NCBI GenBank assembly: GCA_050084985.1
Contig: JBITNC010000001.1
Location: forward strand, 82,708,001-82,772,000
Origin: Nageia nagi
Taxonomy: Eukaryota > Pinophyta
Length of the DNA stretch: 64,000 nt
Direction of reading: 5' to 3'
Both the position numbers and the translations under genes were made by a program. Below are positions 25,143 through 35,400 of this stretch, piece after piece. The first letter of the stretch is position 1, and the number at the start of each line of letters is the position of its first letter. The notes beneath the pieces are model-generated. The model saw only the letters and a list, made by a program, of their open reading frames with translations, did no database searches and was not told the DNA's origin.

Positions 25143-25699
25143 TTACAAAGGCTAATCAAAGAATCCCACAATAATAAATACCCACAAACTATATTGATAC
25201 ATAATCACATGATATGTATAGCATACATAGATCCTCAAATACATATTTTAAGACTTATTATTTTCTTAATCTATTCTACATCCCTAATCATTCAGTGCAA
25301 TGGCTTCCTTATAAGTAATAATATAAAATAGTAATTCACTACATTCATTCATACATGGAGAACACATAACAACATAACAAATTTCAAGAGTATTTTGATC
25401 TTATTTATTGCACAAGAATATTACAATAAACCAAGTGGAGTTCATGTTTGCATCCCTAGGTCTACAACTTTTCATACACAACTAAAATTTATTCTTTCTA
25501 TTCTAAAAGATCCCCCTTTTAATGGAGCTATCCAAAATTTTATAGCTAAAACTGATGTCCTATAGGTTTCTTGGGATCATTTCAACTTCTTACATAAAGT
25601 ACACCACTCTTCTAACCTCAAGGGGGAGTGAAGTTTAAACTTTTGTTAAGTGATGACAACTTCACCTCTAAGAGGCCTTTTTGATTATACATTCTAGAC

Positions 25700-25975
25700 C
25701 TCCGTGGTAAGTTTGCTCTGTGTGACAAACTTGTACAATTGTTGTTATAGAGTGTTGATTATTTGATACCTCAGTGGTAAGTTTGCTCTGCGTGACAAAC
25801 TTGTTGTACATTTTATACCTCCGTGGTGAGTTTGCTCTGCGTGAGAAACTCGTTGTACAAATTTTTGAGCATATAATTAATATACCTTCGTGGTAAGTTC
25901 ACTCTGCGTGAGGAACTTGTTGTACATTCTAGACCTCCGTGGTGAGTTTGCTCTGCATGAGAAACTCGTTGTACA
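25700..25975 (+). repeat. Array of five imperfect hairpins with compensatory changes
   Basis: Each unit has a conserved lead (CCTCCGTGGT), a stem, a loop core TGCGT, and a tail TTGTTGTACA. Stem arms lie at 25709-25715/25726-25732, 25779-25785/25796-25802, 25828-25833/25846-25851, 25895-25900/25913-25918 and 25944-25949/25962-25967. Units 1 and 2 have AAGTTTG with CAAACTT, units 3 and 5 have GAGTTT with AAACTC, and unit 4 has AAGTTC with GAACTT. An inner CTC/GAG pairing extends the stem in units 3 to 5. Unit spacing alternates 70, 49, 67 and 49 bp. Function is unknown. Confidence 0.85.
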
Positions 25976-26452
25976 ATTTTTATGCTCTATTTAAAATCAA
26001 CACATGTCTATATACAACAGGTGACTATGAGTGATGGCTTGGCATCTCCGTGATGGCTTATAGTGCACCATTGATCAGTTATTTATAAGATGGCATTATT
26101 TGATTCTCTTATTTGAATATATGATGCATCCAACTGATTTTGTTCATGAGTTGCTTGTAGCATGCAGGATCTTCTTCAGAAATGCAGGTTACTCACCTTG
26201 TGAAAGCAAGCTCATGGAGACTCACATGTCAGCTTAAAGTTGATCGACTACTATGTACAGTGAAACCAGTTGTGGTTAATGATTGTATTGTAAACTATTT
26301 TTTGTCAAATGGTAATGTAGTGAGTCTCATACTAGTTCTCAAAAAGATTCTCAAATATGTAAAAGTTCTCATCTCCACTTGTATCTCTATGGAGGAGAAC
26401 TCTCTCTTACTCTCTCTCTTCTCTCTTCTATGCTCTATCCCAATATTGCATT

Positions 26453-26461
26453 AAGGGGGAG
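26453..26461 (+). promoter_or_regulatory. Polypurine tract before LTR
   Basis: AAGGGGGAG directly precedes the TGTTAG start of the LTR at 26462. This is the expected primer site for plus-strand synthesis and marks the LTR as a 3' LTR. Confidence 0.75.
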
Positions 26462-26959
26462 TGTTAGAATTTGTAATGAAATATTGTGAATATCTAAACT
26501 CCTTGTAAATTCAATTAATCACTTAAGGGTATGTAGATACCTTAAGAGATTAATTGAATTCTTTAATATGTAGACTTTGACTTTACCAAAGTGGTTAGTT
26601 GGTAGGTTGAAGTTAGGTGATACATTTAATGTAACCCTAACCTTACCCTTGGGTTAAAGGAAGGTTAGGGAGGTGCTCTCAAGCTATAAATAGAGGGCCT
26701 CTCCTCTTGTAAACATATCTAAGTCTTGGAGTAAGATTACTCTACTTGGTTGTGTAGGAGAGAGCAAGAGAATAGTTGTAAGAGAGACATAGATTGAGAA
26801 TAGAGAACTAGTTGTGGATGTACTCCCAAGGAGGGAGGAACCACATTATATTGGTGTCATATTGTGTGAATGATGTTCTTAGAATTATAGATGATGAATG
26901 ATTTAGCTTCCTAGTCTAAGGTCCTAGAGGATTTGTTTAGATCTAGTTCAAATCCTTCA
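26462..26959 (+). mobile_element. 3' LTR, family 1 (498 bp)
   Basis: It starts TGTTAGAATTTG and ends AATCCTTCA. It is homologous over its full length to the solo LTR at 14141-14606 in opposite orientation. It contains GCTATAAATAGAGG near 26685 as the promoter and the shared hairpin at 26813-26845. No primer site follows it. Confidence 0.9.
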
Positions 26960-27639
26960 TTTAACTCCCCTTTTGATATGTGTTAGTTCATTACAACAAT
27001 TACAAGTGAAGATCAATGATTATCAAGCCTCTAACAACATTATCAAACCTTTAATTAGTAATCACCAAATTATTGTGCTATGATTTGCAAGGTTAGATCC
27101 TTATCAATGATGTTGCATTGCAAAAATGATGATGTTAGCATATGGTTTACCTCATCTTGACATGGTTCTTCAATAATGAACATCATACCATGAAGATGAT
27201 GACATTAACATATGATTTTATTGCATTGCAATAGGCATATTCTCAGATCCTAATAGGTGTATTCTTGTAGCAAGGGTTTTTTGCACGTGATAAAAGGTTT
27301 CCTTAACCATAGTAAGGGTTTTTTAATTGAAATAATCACTTTTTTTTTACTATGATAAGTTTTTGTTTGAAGATGTTAATTCTTTATTGATCCATTTTTG
27401 GATCATGCCTCCCAAATGGGTAGGCATTTGATTCCCAAATGCTTATAATATACAATAATGAGGAACAATAGTTCCCCAAGAAAACCCATACCATTATTGA
27501 CCCCATGTTGGATGTGTTGAAAATATCTAAGGATTCCATGACATAAATCCCTTAATCAAAATGTAATGGTGGTAAGGTTTTGCAGTCCTCTACACTTCCA
27601 CTCTATTGTATTACTTCTTCATCTTTGTTATCTTAGGAT

Positions 27640-29300
27640 TTTCTCTCAATGTATGATTACAACATGGCTGAGTAAATTGTTGTTTATTCATTGGATGCTT
27701 TATTGTCATAAGTGTTAGTTTTTGGAAGCATTAATAATATCTTTTACATTCATTTCTATGAGAACAAAATTTGCAATTTTTCCCACATGAGATTTTATTG
27801 CAAATTTTCTACCCTCCTTAACAAGGCAATATTCATTCTTCATCCTACAATATATAGGATCCCTATAAAAAAAATAAGGACTTCCCAATACTATTCTAAC
27901 AACATCAATAGATAAAATATCAAATTAAACCTCATCAATATAATCAATATTAATGGAAAACCTCATCTTACATTGGTGTGTGACTTGCATATTTGTCAAA
28001 TTTCTTACCCACCCAAGTGGATAAGATAATGAATGAGGATATGTCCTCAATCCCAATTTTTAAACCAAGTTTTTAGAAATCATATTCACTTGAGAATTAG
28101 GATTAGCAAGTGCATCCATCTTCATCTTCTTAGCTTGGAATTTGATGTAAAGCAACTACTTTTTGTTCTCCTCTTCTTCACCTTTGGATGATGAGCCACT
28201 AAGAACCATGTAATATAGTGTTTCATCAATATTTAAGGAATTTACAACCTCACAAGTCTCTTATTCCTCTAATATTATCTTTCTCTATATCATTATCATT
28301 GCATTTTTCACTGGTTTCTCCTTAAATTTAGGTCTAAGTTTTGGGTGTGTATACCAACACTTATCCTTCTCATGCCCTATTTTCTTATAGTTCAAGCACT
28401 GAGTCTTCTTATCATCATTTTTCTTTATTGTTATAGAAACCTTGTCCTTCTCTTATGGCTTCTTCTTCATGAAAAATTTCTCCTCATTTTTGGACTTTCC
28501 ATGAGCCTCCAGGAGACGTGCTTGAACATAAACTTGATCCAAATATAAAGGATTAAAAAGCAAAATAATATGGAAAAGATAACTATGCAAACCTCTAATT
28601 TACTTCAATAAAGTCTCTAGGATTTTGAAGGAAACCCTAATTACAACAACCCTCTTCTTGAATTCATTCATGTATTCTTGGACACTTTATCCTTTCTCTT
28701 ATCTGAAATGGAGCTACTTCATGGTATGATTTTACCAATGGACAAGAGGATAAAATTGATTTTGTAGAATCTCCTTGAAATTCCTCTAACTTGAAATACT
28801 AATTTCATCACCATTCTTGACAACATCACAATATTCTTCCCACCAAACCAAACCATGCCTTTCAAGTTTGAATACAACAATCTCAATCTTCTCTTGGTCA
28901 TCTTCAACCTTTTGTACAATGAAAAATACTTTTAGTTGCTTCAACCATTGGTTTAAATTTTCAATATTAGTCTCTCATCCAAAGGATTTGAGATCAAACT
29001 TCATTTCTAACTTCAAAGGCAAATTCCTAGTTTGATATGAACTCTCTCCATTATTTGGTTCTTTCCTTACCTTAACAGTCTTCAACTCTACAAGTTTCTT
29101 CACCAAGTCTTGGAACATTTCTTCCATGCTTGATATCTTACTCTTCAACTCACCATTCTCCATAACCATTGCTCTTTACTTTCTCGACCAAATTTTAGAG
29201 CCAATCTCGAGGTCTACCTCCACCAAATCCTCTTCACTCCCAGATCTTGTCATAAGCATAAAATAACTATAACTTTGCAATTAATTAATAAATACCTAAC
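27640..29300 (-). pseudogene. Ty3/gypsy gag and protease remnant
   Basis: Minus-strand broken frames give a coiled N-terminus (MVMENGELKSKISSMEEMFQ at 29169), a gag core with KGMVWFGGKN (28840-28870 region), and a knuckle-like CLNYKKIGHEKDKC near 28375 in which the second cysteine is replaced by tyrosine. Downstream, YPLGWVRNLTNMQVTHQCKM (about 28010-27950) matches the retropepsin region of plant gypsy elements. Gag forms the particle and protease processes it; neither can be made here because stops and frameshifts are numerous. Reverse transcriptase, RNase H and integrase are absent before the LTR at 27405. Confidence 0.75.
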
Positions 29301-30328
29301 AATAATCTCAACCAACTCTGATATCTCATAATCTATAATCATAGGATGCTTATAACATACATGGATCCTCAAATACAAATTTTAAGACTTATTAATTTCT
29401 TATTCTATTCTATATCCCCAATCATTTTAATGCAATGACTACCTTTTAAATAACAATATAGAACAATAATTCCACTACATTCATTCTTACATGGAGAACA
29501 TAGAACAACATAAAATATTTCAAGAGTATTTCAATCTTATATATTTATTGCATAAGAACATTATATTCAACCAAACAGAGTTTGTCTTTACATCCCTAAA
29601 TTTGCAACTTTTCCTATGCAACTAAAATTGACTCCTCTACATTAAAAAGAAAGATAATTATTCCTCATTTTTCTAAATGATACCCCTTTAAACATATCTC
29701 TCTAAAAGTTTATAACTGAAATCGATGTCCTACGAGTTTCTCAAGGGCATTTCAACTTCTTCCATAAAGTCTACCAATCTTTTAACCTCTTTAAATCTCT
29801 TTTGAGTCTTTGATATGTGATGGGCCATTACAATAGTTATAGGGTAAAATCAATAATCATCATACCTTTAACAACATTACCAAATTTTTAATTGGTAATC
29901 ACCAAATTGCCGTGTTGTGATTTACAAGATCAAGCCTTTATCAATGATGTTGTATTGCAAAGATGATGATGTCAACATATGATTTGCCACATCCCAACAA
30001 GGGTCTTCAATACTAAACATCGCATGGTGAAGATGATGCCATCAAACCATGGTTTTCCACATCCCAACAAGGATATTCAATATTGAGCATTGCACTGTGA
30101 AGATGATGATGTCAGTATATGGTTTTACCACATCACAATAAGTATTTTCCCAAATTCTAATATATGTATTCTTATGGTAAGGGTTTTTTGCTAGCAAAAT
30201 TTTTTTTCCCTACCTACAAGGGTTTTCTGATCACAAAAATAATTTTTCTAATCATGGTAATCATTTTTTTTACTATGATAAGTTTTTGTTTCAAGATGTC
30301 AATTCTTTATTGATCCATTTTCAAATCA

Positions 30329-31298
30329 TGTATCCATATTTTTGGACCTTCTAAGTACGAAAACAAACTTGTAAAGCTTCCAAACTATTGAACAAATGCC
30401 CCCAAAGCTATAGCCAAGGTTCACCCTCAATTTTAATAGGAAAAGGGATATTTTATCTTACAAAATACCCATAAAGTAGCAAAATAGTGCAACTAAATTA
30501 TTTATTGATTTGTAGCCTACAAATTGAAGTAAAATCTCATAGATTGTAGTTGAAATGATCCCAAACCAATAAGATCAAAGAGGGCTCTGAAAATACATAA
30601 GATTACATACCAACATACAATGGGCTTTTCTCCAAAATGGGATTTCTTGCAAATAGATGCCTCAAACTCTATTTTTTCTATAACAAACCCTAAAACCAAG
30701 ATAATAAATAGTTGTCCACCTCTCATAATACATTAAAGAGGAATGAAGTAGCATCTTAGGACATTTAAAAACGCTGCAATAGGGTATGGGTGTGAGTGAA
30801 GAGCTGAGGATAACTTTTAATTCTTTAACTACCCCAAAATTGTCCAAAGAATTGAAAATTTTTTTCATCATAATTTTATGAAAAATATGTATAAAAATTA
30901 TTCATAATTTCCATAAAAATTATTATGAATTCATTAATCATTATGTATAAAATGGAATTTTTTATGAATTCATGTATACATCAAAAATTCATGTCTTATC
31001 CTTATTTATTTCTACAACTTACAATGTTATCAATCTAGCAATCTATCCACACTTTGGCCAACCCAAATATCGATAAAATCATATTTGTATCATTTTAACA
31101 CAATCATTATCAATTTTTTTTAAATTAGTTTTATCTTAATTGCATTATGAACTTGATTATATTATCATCTTAATCACACAAGCCCTTAAACAAAAGATAA
31201 TGTTGATAATTTTGTAAGTACTTAGAAATTGCAAGTTCAAATATGCAAAGAAGATATCAAACTTCATAATAAATAAAAGATCGATATATATATATATA

Positions 31299-31344
<46 letters not shown>

Positions 31345-32403
31345 GTTTTTGACTTTACTAATTTTTGTTTCACTTTTTAATCTAAAAATTACATAATAAT
31401 TTCAATATCAATGTAACAACTAAATACCCAAATTTAATATTTATAAGTACTATACATTCATTTTATTATTTGTGCACGCTTCTTTATTAGTATTATCTTT
31501 ATCAATTTAATATAAAATTTATAATATCACACACCAAATTTTCATTACAAAAACAATATAAATGAATTAACATAAATCAATTTAGTAACACATTTCTTAT
31601 AGTATTTCTCCAATTAAGATAACTAATACAAGCTTGACATTATTGTAATCTTATGGTTTGGGTTTGTTGATTATCGCATCTCCCACCCTTATGTTTATTT
31701 ACTTATTTTTTATAATTGGTTCTCTTCTCGAAGAATCTTTTCTCTAGTTCCTTTCTATTTCTTCAATTGTACCTCTTAGTCCTTTTAACCTTATTGATCA
31801 TATATGGATATTAGTATAATTATCATATATTATTTTAATTTTATTAGAAATAATAATTTAAATGCATAAATGATATATATTTATTTTTGGGTAAATTTGA
31901 TAGATCATAAAAACCATTAAGTTTAAAGGATGATAGAAGACATCATTTATTCATTCAATAACGAAGAAAACAAAAAATGTTAACGTTGTGAGATTCATTA
32001 AACAACTTTCCTGATAATAACTACTAAATTTTTTTTTAATATAAACGAAAAAATGAAATTTTACAATTTTATGTTATTGAATTGTAATCTTTCCATTATG
32101 AAATATCCAAATTCAAATCTCCTAATCTTTCAAGTATGAAAGAAAAAAAAAAAATACTACCAAATCATAAAAGTATGACGTAGATGATTTAACTAAAACA
32201 ATACCTTCAACAATTACTAACTGTCTAAAATAATTTTTTAATATATATATTTTTTATTTGTTTGATGACTTTCCCTTTGCCCTCTTACCTAGGAAGGAGT
32301 TACCTCTTCTCTAGTATAAATATTATCATTGAACTTGGAATGGAAGGAGGAGGGGTTGCATGAAAGCCAAATATTTGGGTTTGACTTCTTATTCAATAAA
32401 CAA
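30329..32403. other. Intergenic AT-rich DNA upstream of the nuclear-protein gene
   Basis: No coding region is supported. The stretch contains the AT dinucleotide repeat at 31284-31341 and, at its right end, the likely promoter and 5' leader of the gene starting at 32404. No promoter box could be fixed with confidence. Confidence 0.5.
31284..31341. repeat. (AT)n microsatellite
   Basis: An alternating AT run of about 58 bp is interrupted once by AATT near 31300. It is self-complementary and length-unstable by nature. Confidence 0.95.
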
Positions 32404-35400
32404 ATGGAAGACCCACCTAACTTCAACTTAGCAACCAAGCCGACCAAGACGCCACCTGCACCCGCACCCGCACCACCACTGGGACCAACTCCCGCAGGCG
32501 GCGGAGGAGCGGCGCCACCCCTGTCTACTCTTCCCCGTAAGAAGCGAAAAGTTACCGTCTCCAATAATTTGAACTCTCACGACTCCAAGTATTCTCAAAT
32601 TAGGACCTTGCTTAAAGACTTACGCCCGGTATTTATCAAGGTAAACGTTTTTGATCCTACTTGCAGGTTTTTTTCAGCCTCAAAAGTCCATTTTGTTTAG
32701 GGTTTCATAGTTAGGGTTTTATATTTTTCTGTAATTTTTGGTTGGAGTTTGTTGCCACAACTTTTAAGTTTTTCGCGGCAGAAATCATTCATGGTCCAGT
32801 GTAATATGATTTTGAATTACATGTTGTTTGAATCGTTAAGTTTTTAAAAGCTAATTTAGGCTTTTTTTTGGTCATGTTGGTTTTTATTTGGTAGTAGGAT
32901 TTTGATTACAATAGGCATTTTTTTTTTTTAAATTTCAGATATTTATTCTTTTTTTTTTTTTTTTCCCCTTTGCCTTGTCTTTTGAGGGTCTTGCACATGT
33001 CAGAGGTCGAATTTAGGACCTTGAACTACTAGACTTTCACAGTTATTAGCATTCCCATAGTGTGGAGCATTCTAAAAAGTTACTGATAATTGGCCTTATT
33101 CTGTAGTGCAATTTGTTCTTGCCAATTAAATGTGATTGAGGATAATAGCATAATTTAGAACTTTGTAAGTCATTTCGTCCCTAGAGGTTGGAACCTAAGA
33201 GAGCTTTTCAAGTATATAATGCCCAAGAGTGATCGGACACAAGAGCAGTGGTTTCATTATAATGTCTATATATCCAATGAGATTTTGATAAACTCCCCTT
33301 TTCAACATGGATACCCGAGGTAGCGTGTTTAGTTTGTTGTAGTACAAGTAAACCAGTAGGAGGGTTGTTGATGCTTCTACAATGGAAGTCATCTATTTTA
33401 TCAATCGATTTTTTATTAATGAAAATCATCCACTTTACCAATCTACCTTTAAAGTTATCCACTTTGCCAATCCACCTTTTATTTTGGTAGTTGTATACTT
33501 CGTTCATCTATTTTCTAATGTGGGGCATTAATAGGACTAGTTTTGGGAAATTAATATTTATCACTATTTGAATTTTACACATTCATATTATGCGGAGAGA
33601 CAACTACCCATCAGGATATGTGATGGGCTAAGTGCATTATCTTTGTGAATACAACTTCAATTCGCAGTAAGAACATCCAAAATTTCTCTTAAGGGAATGA
33701 AACCGTGCAAGCCTGCAAATTTTTTCTTCATTTTAAGCTCGTTGACTAATTTTTGAACTAGGTTCTAGTTACACTGACGATCATATGTTTTAACTCATTT
33801 CATCCTACACATAATTTTTTTTGACCTTTTATTGCTTTTTATCAACTCTTTTCAAATACATTTCTAGGATATTATTTGCATTTCCTCTTATAAGCATATT
33901 GTAAATGTCAAACTTAACCCACTTGTCAAGTGTTTTTCTCTCATAGTTGTTCGATGAAGCCTTTGTTGGCCTATGGTGTTGTCTTTGTTGTCAAAGTGAT
34001 TAATGACCTACGATGCTGCCATTGAGATGCTACCATTGCTATCCATAACACACTATCCCACAATGCCAAAGGTGAACAAGTCTTTCATTGTTGAATGATA
34101 ATTCTTGTTGAAGTTCTTCAGTGTACTAGTAATGAGGTGTTATCTTCAGTGTAGTAGTAATGAGGTGTTAAGTGTATTTTGTTAGTATGTCAACTGCATT
34201 CTTTTTATGTAAAAACCCTTGCAAGAAGTGTGTCAGAACCTGAAGATTTGAATTCGGGCATGTACAAGGTTTGCCAAGTGTCTAAGAGATGTACAACAAG
34301 GCTTGCTAATTGTTGAGCAAGGTATTGTCATTGTTGTCATCACACTTTGTTGGGCATGTACTGGTGAATTTATTATATAGTTATCATGATGATAGTAAGT
34401 GGAATTATTTAAGAAAATATTAGTTATCTTTGGAAGGGCATAACTTTTGACAAGTGCATCTAATTGAGTTGATTATTTCTTCATTAGATAGCCCTCGAAG
34501 AGATCTTTCTAACGAATATATATATATCTTTCATAAAGATTTAACCTTCATTTAAGCCATTTTGGTCAGGGGGTGTTTTGAAGGCTAAATTACGTTTTTC
34601 TTGCTTTAAAAGGCAAGAAAAACAAGAGTTTGTTTTTGGGGTGTGAGAGATGGTTGAATCCAATATGTTTATGTGTTAAAGAAAAGAATTGAGATGCAGA
34701 GATTGAGATCATTAGTGAGCAGAGTATGAGTTTGTTTGTATGTAGGGTTTGAGAAGATTGTAGAGTTTGGAGAGAAGCATTCAAAGAAAGTTTTATGAGC
34801 TAGACCATTCAGTCTTTTGATAGGGTTTAATTATCTTTGTATGTTGGTTTGGGAAGATTGTAGAGTTTGGATAGAAGCATTCAAAGAAAGAGTTTATGAG
34901 CTAGACCATTCAGGGTCTTTTGATAGGGTTTAATTATCTTCATCATAGTTTTATGATTTTTTAGTTGGTGCTGATAAATTAGGGGATTGATGTCTCCTTC
35001 CAATTGGTGCTAGTAAATTAGTGGATTGGTGTCTCCTTCTAGTTGATGCTGATAAATCAGGAGTTGGTGCTCCTTCTAGTTTGTGCTGGTAAATTGTTTG
35101 TAAAGTTGGTGCTTTACAAAGGCTAAATTTGGATGGAAGTTCAAGCAATAAAGTTGGTGCTTTACAAAGGCTAGATTTGGATGGAAGTTCAAGCAATGAT
35201 TTTCAAGGATGTAGCCAAATTGGTGAACCTCGTTACATTTTGTGTTGTGTGATGTTTTAGATGTGTTTGGTTTCAATTTTGTATTACTTTGATTTTAAAT
35301 ATTGAGAAATTAATTTACCACACTGATTCACCCCCCCTCTCAGTGTCATTGTGTGACTAACAACCTTCACTACATTTTCTTTAGTCACACCTAATAATGT

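Larger units (their letters stand above)
25621..26959 (+). mobile_element. Element with hairpin array and family 1 LTR, inside a gypsy LTR
   Basis: This block interrupts the left LTR of the gypsy element: the sequence contiguous at 29789/29790 is separated here. Its right end is a complete family 1 LTR (26462-26959) preceded by the purine run TTAAGGGGGAG. The upstream 835 bp is internal sequence without recognisable coding. It carries the hairpin array at 25700-25975. No 5' LTR is present, so the element is 5'-truncated or was inserted incompletely. The left edge has another purine run, AAGGGGGAGTG, at 25620-25630, whose meaning is unclear. Confidence 0.7.
25195..30328 (-). mobile_element. 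Ty3/gypsy derivative with gag and protease only
   Basis: Two direct repeats flank a minus-strand internal region. The right LTR is 29319-30328. The left LTR is 25195-25620 plus 26960-27405, split by another insertion. The two LTRs align throughout (for example ACATAGATCC with ACATGGATCC, and AATCACCAAATT in both). The 5-bp flanks TATAT and TGTAT differ at one base. A polypurine-like GGGAGGCA precedes the left LTR (minus strand, near 27406-27420). A degraded tRNA primer site (ATATCAGAGTTGG) lies at about 29312-29324. The internal region is only about 1.9 kb and has no reverse transcriptase or integrase, so the element depended on others for movement. Confidence 0.8.
33964..35362 (+). mobile_element. 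Solo LTR, family X copy 1 (1.4 kb), in intron 1
   Basis: It starts TGTTGGCCTATGGTG and ends GTGACTAACA. Flanks GCCTT (33959-33963) and ACCTT (35363-35367) are a 5-bp target duplication with one mismatch. Start and end match the element at 40639-42452 read on the other strand. Near the 3' end lies a C-rich tract in a hairpin loop (35320-35346). There is no internal coding region, so it is a solo LTR, probably of a Ty1/copia lineage judging by the C-tract near its end; that assignment is from memory. Confidence 0.82.

Noticed and set aside
26182-26454. 90-codon plus-strand frame before the family 1 LTR
   Set aside because: There is no recognisable domain and the end is a low-complexity CTCTCT run; probably non-coding element sequence.
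31284-31341. AT repeat as a possible replication origin or promoter
   Set aside because: It is a plain dinucleotide microsatellite; nothing nearby supports either role.
34951-35276. Minus-strand frames with repeated leucine-proline-serine blocks
   Set aside because: They are translations of the 39- and 48-bp tandem repeats inside a solo LTR.
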